Counted from the stretch's first letter, positions 36,801-44,149 are shown. The stretch: DNA of 64,000 bases from Perognathus longimembris pacificus (GCF_023159225.1 NC_063167.1:75313298-75377297), one strand, 5' to 3'. A program made the numbers and translations. Notes: generated by a model from the letters alone, not told the origin.

Positions 36801-38820
36801 CCTTTGTTTTCCTATTTCATTTGTGCTGCTCATCTAGAGGCACAATCAGACTGAGCATTCCTTTGCCAGGAGTACTTCCTGCTACCTAATATGTCACCAG
36901 CACTTCCCATAGGCTCCGTAGTCGCTCACCTGTCCCTACATCCCTGCCTGACAACTTTTCAACAAATCGAGGTTACTATGAATGAATCATGATAGCCTAG
37001 GCCTACTATTTCATAACAATGTGAAAAATGGTGGTTTCCTCATTCTACTATTCTTTTTTATTCAGTACTGGGGATTGACTCAAGGCCTCTCATTCTCCAC
37101 TTAAGCCATACCTGAACCATTCTGCATTTTCAGTTTGTTGTTCAGATAGGACCTCATACTAACTTGGCCCAAGGTTGCTTCAAACTGTGATCCTCCTATT
37201 CCTGCCTCCTGAGTAGCTAGGATTACAGGCTCGGCTCCATTTTTTTTTCTTTTAAAAAGAAGTATATTTTCCCATATGTTCTATTTGGTTAATAACATGG
37301 ATAAATGCTTTTTGTCTCTTTTACTAAATAATTTTCAGTGTAAATGATGTATTCTTGATACATACCTATCAATTGCAGTCATTATTCTTTTTTTTTTTTT
37401 TTTTTTTTTTGGTGAGTCCTGGGGCTTGAACTCAAGGCTTGGGCAGTCCCTGAGCCTCTCTGGACTCAAGGCTAGCACTCTACCACTTGAGCCACAGTGC
37501 CACTGCTGGCCTTTTTCTGTGTATGTGGTAATGGGGAATCGAACCCCGGGCTTCATGCATGCTAGGTAAGCACTCTACCACTAAGCCACATTCCCAGTCC
37601 TCATTATTCTTTTTGATGTTCAGATTTTTCCAGATTACAGAAGTAGGAATCCTTCTAAGTAGGCTCCCATATCAGGCTATATAGTCCCTTAAGTTAGTAA
37701 CAGTGCTTGCTTCAGAGGTATTTGTCTAAATTTTACTTGGTACCTGACACTTTCACTCATTGGCTAGCTCTGTACCAACTAAGCCACACTCTGGCCCATT
37801 AATGTTGCATTCTTTTTTTCCTTTTCTTTTTTGGTACTGAGGATCGAACCCAGGATGTTGTACTTGCTAGGCAAGTGCTTTGCCACTGAGCTATACATCC
37901 CAGACTAATGTTGCATTCTTATCCTTTTTAAAAAAATAATATTTATTTATTTATTTCTAGTCCTGGCGCTTGGACTTAGGGCCTAAGTACTGTCCCAGGC
38001 TTCTTTTTGCTCAAGGCTAGCACTCTGCCACTTGAGCCACAGCACCTCTTCTGGCCTTTTCTATATATGTGGTGCTGAGAAATTGAACCCAGGGCTTCAT
38101 GTATATGAGGCAGGCACTCTTGCCACTAGGCCATATTCCCAGCCCCTGCATTCTTATCCTTTACTTCATGTCCTGGATCTGGCATTCCTTTCCAAGGAAT
38201 GCTAGTTCCTAGTAGTAGAAAATGATATTTTGAGAACACATTGTTGGTGTCCTGGTGATCATTGCTTCTGGGTTTTCATTACTTCTCAATTTTTCCATTG
38301 ACAGAATTTGAACATACAGTTAGAAACAAGATAAAAGAAACCATGAGCTCTTGTATTACCAGAAAAATATTAGACAAGATTTTACTTAACTTCTGTAATG
38401 TAATATAAAACATTTGTATCATTCCAAATCAAAACTAAAACAAAGCACCTTCAAAGAGGTTTTGCTTACTGCTCCATACCTTTTCCTTCTTGCCTTAAAG
38501 AAAGCCATTTTATTTAGTTTTGGTTTACCTCTTCACTATTGCTTTTTAACAGTATAACAGGAAAGAAAGCAAGAGAGGAAGGAAGGAAGGTCATGGGGCT
38601 TGAACTCTGGGCCTGGTGCTGTCCCTGAGCTCTTCAGCTCAAGGCTAGTGCTCTACCACTTCAGCCACAGAGCCACTTCTAGTATTCTTGTAGTTAATTG
38701 GAGATAAGAGTCTCACAGACTTTCCTGCCTGGGCTGGCTTTGAACCACAATCCTCAGATCTCAGCCTCCTGAGTAGCCAGGATTACAGGTATGACCCACT
38801 GGTGCCTGGCTGCTTCTAGT

Positions 38821-38863
<43 letters not shown>

Positions 38864-41332
38864 CGCGCGCACATGCATGTGTCAGTACCAGGACTTTAAT
38901 GCAGGGCCTCCACCATTCACTCAGCTTGCTTGCTAGCTGATGCTCTACCATTTTAGCCATGCCTCCTGCCAAGCTTTTTGCTGGTTACAGATGAAGTCTG
39001 ATGGACTACAAGCCAGCCCAGTCTGGCTTCAACTGTGATCCTCTAAATCTTAGCCTCTTAAGTAGAAAGGATTAAAGGTGTGAATCACCAGCACCTGGCT
39101 CTTCCAGTAATTTCTGTTGCAATTAATCACCTTATGTGATGTTATTTCAAGTGTGGTTTTGGGGTGATGGATTTCCATTGTAAACATAGGTCCTAGTTAT
39201 TCTGCTGAAGTTTATTTACACTTAGAGAAATGATTCATAGAGCTTTTCAAAGTTGGAGGTGGGAGGGCAGGCTATGAAATAAATTATATCAATTTTGTAG
39301 CTTGCAATTAGAAATTATAATAATTAAGCACACACAACAGAACTGAGTAGAAAATATCACTGTACATCATAAGAATAAGAGCTGTTTCTTTAAATGTTTG
39401 TTGGCTGCAAAAGGCATTAGTTACTCTGGGAAGTTAGATCGAAGGTGGTAAACCATAGTTGGGGTAAGAAGGAAGATGTTCTTGGTAAGGCTAGCACTTG
39501 AGCTGGACCTCGTAGCATATGAAAAGACACTAAGAGGACAGGCTACTTTTCCATAGGTGATGTCTTCAAAGGCATTTGAAGAAATGCATAGGATGCATCA
39601 TGAACTATGAGCTTCTCATTCAAATGGCTTGGAAATCCACCATTGTCACTGTATGACTACTCTCCCTCCTTTAGAGTCAGCGATCGAGTTTATTATCTGG
39701 CAACTAAGAGGTTTTCATTATTCTCTGTTCACTTAAATTAGGCTTTGAAACACCTGTTTACCAGTCAGAGCACTGGCATTGGACACCGAGGCTGTCGATT
39801 AACGACGGAAGATCTTGAAGCTTATGTTTATGTCTTTTCTCAGCCCGGAGCACTAAGTGGTCCAATTAATCATTATCGAAGTATTTTCAGGTCAGTATAA
39901 TTTCATTTTGGTCAAGTAAAATATTTCTGTTGGGCAAGTGGAGCTGTGGCTCAAGTGCTAAAACGCCAGCCTTGAGCGCAAAAGCTAAGGAACAGCATCC
40001 AAGCCCTGAGTTCAAGCCCCAGTACTGACACACATAAAATTAATTAATTAGTTAATTAATTATAGAAAATTTTAAAGGGGTGGGAATGTGGCTTAGTGGT
40101 AGAGTGCTTGCCTACCATGCATGAAGCCCTGGGTTCAATTCCTCAGTACCACATAAACAGAAATAGCTGGAATTGGTGGTGTGGCTCAAGTGGTAGAGTG
40201 CTAGCCTCGAGCAAAAGAAGCTCAGGGACAGTGCTCAAGCCCCAGAACTGGCAAAAAAAAAAAAATTTTAAAGAGAATGCACACTATTTTCAGCACAAAA
40301 GGAATTATTTATAAAGACTGATTACACAGTGGGCCACAAAGTAACTCATAACTAATACCAAAGAATTATTATACTGTGGATTTTATTCTGTGAACACAAC
40401 ATAGTTAGAAATGAACAAGAGTATTGGAGAGAACTCTGCATTTTCTTTTTTTTTAATTTATTTATTAATTAAACAAAATTTTTTTGACAAGGTGTTGTGC
40501 AAAAAGGGTACAGTTACATAGTAGGACAGTGTGTACATTTCTTGTGATATCTTACACCCTGTTTTTCTTTCCCTTCCCTAGGTCAGGTAGACACATATAC
40601 AATACACAATGTACCAAGAACATATACAGTAGCCACGTGGCCTGCGCCAAAGTAAATTCGCCTAGGGCTTTAAATGTAATGTCGACAGTAGACAATATGT
40701 CGACAGTAGTCTTATATGAACATACATACATAGCTTTTGAGCTATTGTATTCCACTGAGAGGTTTTTTTTTTTTTTACCTTTATATGTTGAGTAGTTGTT
40801 TGGTTTTAGTTACATAATGTTGGGTCGCTGACCCAATCCTGTGGGAAATACCATTTGACAAGCAGTTTTTGGTTTCACAGACCTGGTCTCTACTGTCTCT
40901 CCGTCACCCCATCTTAACAGTCATATATCAGGGAGATCATGCCCCTTTGTTTTCTGTAGAACTGTGCATTTTCAGAAATTTGAAAAACACTACTGTATCT
41001 AGGAGAAAAAACAAAATGCCTGCTTTTCCTCGGCTGTCGCATGCAATAAAGACTGAAGATTTCTCTGACTCCAAGTATGGGAATGTTTCCTCATTAATAA
41101 GCAAGCAGGCCAGCTATCCATGGCTGATGCCAGTAATCATAGCCAGTCAGGAGGCTGAGATTTGAGGATCGTGGTTCAAAGCCAGACTAGGCAAACAAAA
41201 CTGTTAGAATCTTATCTCCAATTAACCAACTAAAACAATGGAAGTATGACTCAAGAAGTAGAGTGATAGTCTTGAGCATACAAGCTTAGGGACAGTGCTT
41301 AGGCCCTGAGTTTAAGCCCTAGAACTACTCTG

Positions 41333-41380
<48 letters not shown>

Positions 41381-41900
41381 CTTTAAACTTTTTAGTTATG
41401 TGGGTTGGTTGCCTAGTTTCAGTTTTCTTCAAGAAGTTTTCATTAGCACCTCCTTTGTAGCCTTTTCTTTTCCCTCATCACTCCCACCCAACAAAATGTT
41501 CATGTCTGTTTATGTACTATATGTATTTGCATCTTGTATATATTAAGAAAATAAAGTAAAAATCAAGGTGTTATCACCCTTTTTGCAAATGCATGGCCTG
41601 ATGGAGCATGATGGAAAAATGTTTTTATGTTTACAATGAATCTCAAGCTTGCATGTTTTTTCTTCTAGCTGCCTGCCTCTCAAACATCACATGGTGAACA
41701 CTCCCACACTACTGTTGTGGGGAGAGAAAGATGCATTTATGGAGGTAGAGATGGCTGAGGTCACCAAGATTTATGTGAAAAACTATTTCAGACTGACCAT
41801 TTTGACAGAAGCTAGTCACTGGCTTCAGCAAGACCAACCTGACATTGTAAACAAATTGATATGGACATTTCTAAAAGAAGAAACCAGGAAAAAAAAGTGA
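8156..41900 (+). CDS. EPHX4: EPHX4, epoxide hydrolase 4 (seven coding exons, complete)
   Basis: Coding exons are 8156-8386, 11529-11614, 20339-20496, 23327-23455, 26612-26715, 39742-39890 and 41669-41900. They sum to 1089 nt, i.e. 362 residues plus TGA, the length I recall for mammalian EPHX4 (formerly ABHD7). All introns are GT-AG and join in frame. The protein is an alpha/beta-hydrolase of the epoxide hydrolase group. A hydrophobic N-terminal anchor (about residues 16-37) precedes the HGFPEFW oxyanion motif (100-106). The nucleophile Asp169 lies in GHDWGG. A lid Tyr281, the acid Asp307 (WGEKDAF) and the base His336 (ASHWLQQD) complete the set. The family hydrolyses epoxides to diols. EPHX4's own substrate is not well established. 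The start at 8156 is chosen because the downstream residues align with the known N-terminus. No break or missing catalytic residue is seen. Confidence 0.96.
9203..9445. repeat. (GGA)n polypurine tract
   Basis: About 240 bp of purine-only sequence, mostly perfect GGA triplets from about 9285 to 9440. It creates spurious open frames of Arg on one strand and Leu on the other, which are not genes. Confidence 0.97.
9887..10144 (-). mobile_element. Type 2 SINE with TG/CG tail, antisense
   Basis: An alternating TG/CG run (9887-9921) sits at the tail. It is followed by the ID arm (ggctagtgctttaccac) and the B1-like half ending 'gagccaccagtgccaggct'. Confidence 0.82.
11215..11443 (-). mobile_element. 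Type 2 SINE, antisense
   Basis: A diverged type 2 element ends 'gagccatgagcacctggcc' and sits 85 bp upstream of EPHX4 exon 2. Confidence 0.7.
11529..11614 (+). CDS. EPHX4: EPHX4 coding exon 2
   Basis: It encodes residues 78-106, including the HGFPEFW oxyanion-hole motif. The acceptor is TTTTTAG|GATTC and the donor is TCTG|GTAAAT. The Trp106 codon is split after its second base. Confidence 0.96.
11690..11945 (-). mobile_element. MaLR-type LTR fragment, antisense
   Basis: 'cttctggagactacaaagtc', 'catggcagaaggcagaagggc' and the terminal 'attcagaccatagccc' follow the order of antisense mammalian MaLR LTRs. It is diverged and the subfamily is not assigned. Confidence 0.5.
12660..12870 (-). mobile_element. 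MaLR-type LTR fragment, antisense
   Basis: 'tgctataacaaaataccagagactgagtaac' and 'tagttctagaggccaggaag' are typical of the head of an antisense MaLR LTR. It is independent of, or the remainder of, the 11690-11945 piece. Confidence 0.55.
12900..13020 (+). mobile_element. L1 3' end with A-rich tail, sense
   Basis: 'cctctctgtacatcagtttgataataaaaattt' is the sense form of the L1 3'UTR end seen elsewhere in reverse. An A-rich tail follows. Confidence 0.65.
13080..13287 (-). mobile_element. Type 1 SINE, antisense
   Basis: It starts with a T-run, contains both ID halves and ends 'cacattcccaccctg'. A short duplication (cctcatg) lies on either side. Confidence 0.88.
13391..13632 (+). mobile_element. 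Type 2 SINE, sense
   Basis: The B1-like head (tcctagctactcgggaggctgag) and ID-like arm (gtggctcaaatggtagagtg) end in an A-run followed by (GGAA)n. Confidence 0.85.
13900..14104 (+). mobile_element. Type 1 SINE, sense, young
   Basis: A complete element between perfect 19-bp duplications at 13881-13899 and 14105-14123. It carries the 'gagcgggaagaagcc' variant shared with 35402-35611 and 57159-57363. Confidence 0.95.
14277..14522 (+). mobile_element. Type 2 SINE, sense
   Basis: The B1-like head (gctactcaggaagctgagatc) is followed by an ID arm (ggctcaagtggtagaatgc) and an A-rich tail. Confidence 0.82.
15605..15841 (-). mobile_element. Type 2 SINE, antisense
   Basis: It contains the ID arm, a gattaattgaagag linker and the B1-like half ending 'gagccatgggcacccagc'. 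Confidence 0.82.
16441..16685. repeat. (TTTC)n/(TTCC)n polypyrimidine tract
   Basis: About 245 bp is almost purely pyrimidine on the + strand, with (CTTT)n at about 16460-16505 and (TTCC)n at about 16505-16535. Open frames here are low-complexity artefacts. Confidence 0.95.
17385..17777 (+). mobile_element. Type 2 SINE with GA-expanded linker and (CA)n tail
   Basis: The B1-like head (17387-17510) and the ID arm (17638-17731) are separated by about 127 bp of GA-rich simple repeat where the linker should be. (AC)n at 17732-17777 forms the tail. Confidence 0.8.
18158..18262 (-). mobile_element. SINE ID-arm fragment, antisense
   Basis: Only the right-arm part (gggcttgaactcagcgccttgg ... gccacagctcca) remains. 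Confidence 0.65.
18459..18668 (+). mobile_element. Type 1 SINE, sense
   Basis: A complete dimer with an A-tail between 13-bp duplications aatctcctgctta at 18446-18458 and 18669-18681. Confidence 0.93.
19425..19545 (-). mobile_element. L1 3' end, antisense, 5'-truncated
   Basis: 'attttattgtcaaagtgatgtacagaggggttacaa' is the L1 tail in reverse. Only about 120 bp remains. Confidence 0.7.
19890..20100 (-). mobile_element. Type 1 SINE with (CTTT)n tail, antisense
   Basis: Both ID halves are present and the element ends 'atattcccagccct'. The tail has become (TTTC)n. It lies 240 bp upstream of EPHX4 exon 3. Confidence 0.88.
20339..20496 (+). CDS. EPHX4: EPHX4 coding exon 3
   Basis: It starts with the last base of Trp106 and covers YSWRHQL through DILDSL, including the family motif [11 protein letters not shown]. 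The acceptor is CTGCAG and the donor is TTAG|GTAGGT. The exon ends with the first base of the Gly159 codon. Confidence 0.96.
20925..21012 (-). mobile_element. B1-like monomer fragment, antisense
   Basis: 'gactagccttgaactcataactcacc' and 'gtgctgggattacaggtgtgaacc' are the reverse of a B1 right end. Confidence 0.6.
21795..22066 (-). mobile_element. Type 1 SINE whose tail is (CT)n
   Basis: The dimer body (21873-22066) and a 76-bp (CT)n run (21797-21872) lie together between short duplications (agtaaat at 21788-21794 and 22067-22073). The microsatellite therefore replaces the A-tail. Confidence 0.88.
22752..22843 (-). mobile_element. ID monomer SINE, antisense
   Basis: This is a single ID-like unit (ggtactgggggataaaccc ... 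gctacatcccagcct) preceded by T-rich sequence. No second unit is present. Confidence 0.75.
22935..23178 (-). mobile_element. Type 2 SINE with short (TG)n tail, antisense
   Basis: (TG)n at 22935-22947 is followed by an ID arm and a B1-like half ending near 23178. It lies about 150 bp upstream of exon 4. Confidence 0.8.
23327..23455 (+). CDS. EPHX4: EPHX4 coding exon 4 (catalytic nucleophile)
   Basis: It encodes [15 protein letters not shown], the nucleophile elbow with Asp169, and runs to NFPHPNVFT. The acceptor is GGTTACAG and the donor is ACAG|GTGAGT. The last codon is split after one base. Confidence 0.96.
23581..23782 (+). mobile_element. Type 1 SINE, sense
   Basis: It starts gggctgggaatgtggc, has both ID halves and an A-rich tail. 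Flanks 'ttagctgac' and 'ttaactgac' look like an aged duplication. Confidence 0.9.
23790..24000 (+). mobile_element. Type 2 SINE, sense, degraded arm
   Basis: The B1-like head (tcctagttactcgagaggc) is clear. The ID arm is poorly preserved (gggctcagtttggttgagcacc). Confidence 0.65.
24090..24675. mobile_element. Cluster of old B1/ID-like fragments
   Basis: Two antisense B1-like units (about 24090-24206 and 24210-24320) are followed by sense B1/ID-like sequence (24340-24675, with ggctcaagtggtagagcacc-type arm near 24605). All are diverged. Confidence 0.55.
25188..25396 (+). mobile_element. Type 1 SINE, sense
   Basis: A complete dimer with an A-rich tail. Flanks ctataatgtcc and ctataatgtgcc mark a slightly diverged duplication. 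Confidence 0.9.
26160..26420 (+). mobile_element. Type 2 SINE, sense
   Basis: The B1-like head (ctagctactcagaaggctatgatc) and ID arm (gtggctcaagtggcagagtgc) end in an A-run. It lies about 190 bp upstream of exon 5. Confidence 0.85.
26612..26715 (+). CDS. EPHX4: EPHX4 coding exon 5
   Basis: It encodes the start of the lid region ([14 protein letters not shown] to FSINDFQ). The acceptor is TTTCAG and the donor is TCAG|GTAAGT. It ends in phase 0. Confidence 0.95.
27703..31490 (-). pseudogene. L1 ORF2 (broken endonuclease/reverse transcriptase)
   Basis: It starts [20 protein letters not shown] at 31490. The endonuclease domain has [15 protein letters not shown] and SDHSGIKV motifs and is open to 30651. 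It is followed by stops and frame changes. The reverse transcriptase includes [12 protein letters not shown] and the FADD catalytic box (29396-29385). Downstream are a thumb/connection region ([15 protein letters not shown]) and a C-terminal part near 28251-27808 with HCWWEC. The usual Asn after GDF in the endonuclease is Tyr here. At least five breaks make it inactive. Confidence 0.92.
31500..32627 (-). pseudogene. L1 ORF1 (broken)
   Basis: The minus-strand frame from ATG at 32627 encodes a start (MKGQANSP), a coiled-coil-like segment rich in Glu/Lys/Leu/Ile (about residues 20-130), then an RRM-like region ([11 protein letters not shown]) and a basic C-terminal domain ([11 protein letters not shown]). 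That order matches L1 ORF1p, the RNA-binding chaperone. In-frame stops interrupt it at 32229-32231 (TGA), 31896-31898 (TAA) and about 31840. The C-terminal part has no stop before ORF2 in this copy. Confidence 0.88.
33035..33230 (-). repeat. 56-bp tandem repeat in L1 5'UTR
   Basis: Unit starts are at 33035, 33091, 33147 and (partial) 33201. Each begins tga/tgg-gggc and contains a 'ctat/gttaga/ggagcgggtg' core. Units differ by point changes and one 2-bp deletion. Confidence 0.8.
33847..34069 (-). mobile_element. Type 1 SINE nested in L1 5'UTR
   Basis: A complete dimer with a long T-run on the left. It lies between perfect 17-bp duplications tctttgtaggttttggg at 33830-33846 and 34070-34086. 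It is younger than the L1. Confidence 0.96.
35035..36000 (-). mobile_element. Older L1 3' region, antisense, interrupted by SINE
   Basis: It contains 'acagaagggttacagtt' (3' end), 'gagggaaaccatgcagccc' and 'cactgaggggcatatggattgatt' (ORF2 C-terminal region in reverse). The same sequence order recurs at 55727-57480. A SINE splits it at 35402-35611. Confidence 0.75.
35402..35611 (-). mobile_element. Type 1 SINE, antisense, young subfamily
   Basis: It lies between 13-bp duplications gcacatagttatt (35389-35401, 35612-35624). It carries 'cttcccgctcaagg' and 'aacctagggcctcg', shared with 57159-57363 and 13900-14104. Confidence 0.94.
36035..36281 (+). mobile_element. Type 2 SINE, sense, with intact duplications
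   Basis: A complete B1/ID chimera with an A-tail between 14-bp duplications gaaaccagtttaag at 36021-36034 and 36282-36295. This shows that the composite moved as one unit. Confidence 0.93.
36540..36660 (-). mobile_element. B1-like monomer, antisense
   Basis: 'ggccttgaacttctggtctc' and 'cctcagcctcccagagtagctgag' mark a B1/Alu-type monomer in reverse. It has no ID arm. Confidence 0.7.
37058..37240 (-). mobile_element. Type 2 SINE, antisense, diverged
   Basis: The ID-like arm is shortened (ctccacttaagccatacc) and the B1-like half ends 'gctaggattacaggctcggctcc'. Confidence 0.65.
37392..37600 (-). mobile_element. Type 1 SINE, antisense
   Basis: A complete dimer between 13-bp duplications tcattattctttt at 37379-37391 and 37601-37613. 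Confidence 0.92.
37815..37905 (-). mobile_element. ID monomer SINE, antisense
   Basis: A single ID unit with T-rich tail between 15-bp duplications taatgttgcattctt at 37800-37814 and 37906-37920. This shows that monomers also moved on their own. Confidence 0.9.
37928..38146 (-). mobile_element. Type 1 SINE, antisense, inserted in the previous duplication
   Basis: A complete dimer between 16-bp duplications tgcattcttatccttt at 37912-37927 and 38147-38162. Its target overlaps the right duplication of the ID monomer. Confidence 0.92.
38588..38814 (-). mobile_element. Type 2 SINE, antisense
   Basis: ID arm, gttaattggagataagag linker and B1-like half are well preserved. A (GGAA)-type run precedes it. 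Confidence 0.85.
38823..39105 (-). mobile_element. Second type 2 SINE with TG/CG tail, antisense
   Basis: A TG/CG tract (38823-38875) forms the tail. The body ends 'aatcaccagcacctggct' at about 39103. It lies in tandem with the element at 38588. Confidence 0.8.
39742..39890 (+). CDS. EPHX4: EPHX4 coding exon 6
   Basis: It encodes [14 protein letters not shown] through INHYRSIF, with the lid tyrosine Tyr281. The acceptor is AAATTAG and the donor is TTCAG|GTCAGT. At 149 nt its loss would shift the reading frame. It is flanked by two same-orientation L1 3' ends (27224-27705 and 40446-40957). Confidence 0.95.
40078..40266 (+). mobile_element. Type 1 SINE, sense
   Basis: A dimer with a small internal deletion before the tail (cagtgctcaagcccc). 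'aaattttaaag' occurs on both sides. Confidence 0.88.
40446..40957 (-). mobile_element. 5'-truncated L1 tail, antisense
   Basis: About 510 bp is nearly identical to the 3' end of the full-length L1 (27224-27705). It is bounded by 16-bp duplications agaact(c/g)tgcattttc at 40430-40445 and 40958-40973 with one mismatch. It breaks off within the ORF2 end region. Confidence 0.94.
41110..41379 (+). mobile_element. Type 2 SINE with (AC)n tail, sense
   Basis: A B1-like head, linker and diverged ID arm, followed directly by (AC)n at 41334-41379. Confidence 0.78.
41669..41900 (+). CDS. EPHX4: EPHX4 coding exon 7 and stop
   Basis: It encodes the C-terminal part with the catalytic acid (WGEKDAF, Asp307) and His336 ([11 protein letters not shown]). 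It ends in a lysine-rich tail followed by TGA at 41898-41900. The acceptor is CTTCTAG. Confidence 0.96.
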
Positions 41901-41944
41901 CTTTTCTTTCTCTTCTGGGGGGAGAGGGACTGTGATGAAATTTT

Positions 41945-42195
41945 GTTGTTGTTGCTGTTTTTCTTGTACCAGTATTGGGGCTTGAACTCAGGGCCTTGCA
42001 CTCTCACTTGGCTTTTTGTCACTCAAGGCTGGTGCTCTACCACTTGAGCCACACTTCCACTTCCAGCTTTTTGCTGGTTAATTGGAGGTAAGAGTCTTTT
42101 GGGGTTTCTGCCTGGGCTGGCTTCAAACCATGTCTCTCAAACTTCAGCCTCTTGAGTAGTTAGGACTACAGGAGTGATTCACCAATGCCCAGTGT
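41945..42195 (-). mobile_element. Type 2 SINE in EPHX4 3'UTR, antisense
   Basis: It begins 45 bp after the EPHX4 stop. The ID arm (ctctaccacttgagccacac) and B1-like half (cagcctcttgagtagttaggac) are present, so this SINE is transcribed as part of the mRNA. Confidence 0.82.
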
Positions 42196-42762
42196 GAAAT
42201 ATCATTTTTTAAATTTCACTGACTTCTTTACATTTTATTAGGGAAAAAGTTTTAATATGCTTTATGATAAATAGCCTGAAGAATGGTATTGGGATATCTG
42301 AGAATGTGTGAATATGTAATTATTTTCATTCGCTGTATTTTGCACAGAACAAGGTCTGCCTTAAAACTGCTACAACTTGTAGAAAAAGGAAATCAGGGAA
42401 AGTTAACTCCCTTTTGGTTTCTTGCTTTCTTTGCCCTGTAAACATATTGTGCCTTTTATAAATGTATACTAAAGCTTAGCTGTTCCATATTATAATAGGC
42501 AAATCCGCAATGAAACAAACCTGATTTTATTGTTAAAAGGTTCTTTTTTTTTTTTTTACTATTTTTTTACCCATTAAAATTATATTATCAAATCTCTTGG
42601 TTTCACTATATATATACCTATATACATATATGTTAATTTGAAAGTAAATATAATTACATCTCTAAAATGGACCCTATGTGCTATGGGAAGATTAAACTGT
42701 TTTCTGATGCCAAGAAATGTGAAGATTCGCATATATACATATATATGTGTGTGTACATATAT

Positions 42763-42828
42763 ACAAATCTGTATACATGCATGTGTGTATACATGCATGT
42801 GTGTATACATGCATGTATACAGATTTGT
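42763..42828. repeat. Perfect inverted repeat in the EPHX4 3'UTR
   Basis: Arms of 22 bp (42763-42784 and 42807-42828) are exactly complementary, with a 22-nt loop. Most of each arm is GTATACATGC-type alternating sequence, but the outer ACAAATCT/AGATTTGT is not repetitive. Confidence 0.9.
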
Positions 42829-43075
42829 TCATCCAGTGCAAAGTAAAGAAGGATATTTACTAAATTATTTGTCCTAAGTCTCCACATTAATTACTGTGAT
42901 TTAGGAAAAGTATCTCAAATTTCTTTTGCTTCATTTCATACAGTAAGAATTGAATACTCTAATTCCTGTAGGCACTGAAGTCTTGTCTCCCTAGGGCTGG
43001 GATTTGTTGTTTGCTTTTGAATTGATACATACTCAGAGTGTGATGTGCTGTAGGAAATTGAAAATTTGTTTAATG

Positions 43076-43081
43076 AATAAA
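43076..43081 (+). terminator. Polyadenylation signal AATAAA (EPHX4)
   Basis: This is the canonical hexamer in sense, about 1.18 kb after the EPHX4 stop. GT-containing sequence follows. No other canonical hexamer was noticed earlier in the 3'UTR, but I did not search exhaustively. Confidence 0.6.
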
Positions 43082-43083
43082 TG

Positions 43084-43700
43084 CAGTGGTCCCCTTATCC
43101 TGGGGGAACACCTTTCAAGACCCTTATCATTAGATGCCTGAAACTGCAACTGAGTTCTTCACTGTAACATCTTTTCCATTAAGTGCTCACACACTGTGAC
43201 TAGGGCTTTTTCCATTTGACGTGTGGCAACAAAAGTAGCATGGATTTCTTTTTCCTTCCTTTCATTTTCATGAAAGATTTGTGGGTTTTTCTTTGTTTTT
43301 TCTGAAAACTATAGATCTCAGCAGCCTCATCAAATGATTTTTCTTCCTAAAGGAAGTCCTTTTATGGCTTCTCTTTGGCATATCCAAGTTTCCACCATCA
43401 CTATACTCACACTTTGGGGCCATTAGTACAGCTGGAACACCAATAGTGTGTGCCAGGCCATGTATCTGTGGATCTGATCACTGAGATGGCTACCAAGTGG
43501 ACTAGTAAGCCAGTCACTGGTGGGGTGAGACGCATTCCACCCTGATATGCTGTGCAAAGATGATCTGCATCCCTGTGAGGTGCAGCTGACACAGCTCAGA
43601 TGGGCACACAATTGAAAATTTATAATTTATTTGTGAGATTTTTCATTTACTTTTTTTTCAAGCCAGGGTTGAGTAGAGGTACCCCAAACCACAGATAATG
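43084..43700 (-). mobile_element. Tigger-type (pogo) DNA transposon remnant
   Basis: The left end 'cagtggtccccttatcc' and right 'aaccacagataat' resemble Tigger termini. The minus strand from ATG 43423 reads MAPKCEYSDGG...DMPKRS, the N-terminus of pogo-like transposases (CENP-B-type DNA-binding region). The frame decays downstream and the element is short, so it is inactive. It abuts the EPHX4 poly-A signal. Confidence 0.85.
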
Positions 43701-43827
43701 TTATAACAGAATATTACACTTGGCTCATCTGTTGGGGGAGATATAAGAGAAAGATGCTATGGTAACATGAAACCTTTCCTTAAGAAGTCTACTTAAAATG
43801 CAGTTAAATAAAGCTCGAAGGGTAGAA

Positions 43828-44049
43828 ATGAGCCAGGTGCTGGTGGCTCGTGTCTATAATCCCAGCTACTCAGGTGAGATCTAAGGATCACAGTTTGAAG
43901 CTAGCCTGAACAGAAAAGTCCATGAGACTCTTTATCTCCAATAAACTACTAAGAAAAAGCTGGAAGTGGTGTGGTGGCAAGTGGTAGAGTACTAGCCTTG
44001 AGCAAAAAGCAGTTTAGGGACAGTGCCCAGGCCCTGAAGTCAAGCCCCA

Positions 44050-44098
<49 letters not shown>
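43828..44098 (+). mobile_element. Type 2 SINE with (CA)n tail, sense
   Basis: The element ends 'caagccccaggac' and runs straight into (AC)n at 44051-44098. Confidence 0.85.
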
Positions 44099-44105
<7 letters not shown>

Positions 44106-44149
44106 CATTCTAACTAGGAGTGGGAAGAGCCACCAAATAGAGAATAATA

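Larger units (their letters stand above)
26716..39741 (+). other. EPHX4 intron 5
   Basis: This is the largest intron (13 kb). It is dominated by the full-length L1 (27224-34690), an older L1 tail region (35035-36000) and many SINEs. Nothing was recognised in 26716-27209, 34770-35034 (possibly an undetermined LTR), 36300-36535, 36665-37055, 38163-38575 or 39106-39741. Confidence 0.75.
39891..41668 (+). other. EPHX4 intron 6
   Basis: It contains a partial ID arm (39926-40040), a type 1 SINE (40078-40266), a truncated L1 (40446-40957) and a type 2 SINE with (AC)n (41110-41379). Positions 41385-41640 are unclassified. Confidence 0.75.
41901..43100 (+). other. EPHX4 3'UTR
   Basis: The likely 3'UTR ends after AATAAA at 43076-43081. 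It contains an antisense type 2 SINE (41945-42195), AT/GT-rich microsatellite sequence (about 42605-42830) and a perfect 22-bp inverted repeat. The poly-A signal lies immediately upstream of a Tigger transposon terminus. The exact end is inferred. Confidence 0.65.
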
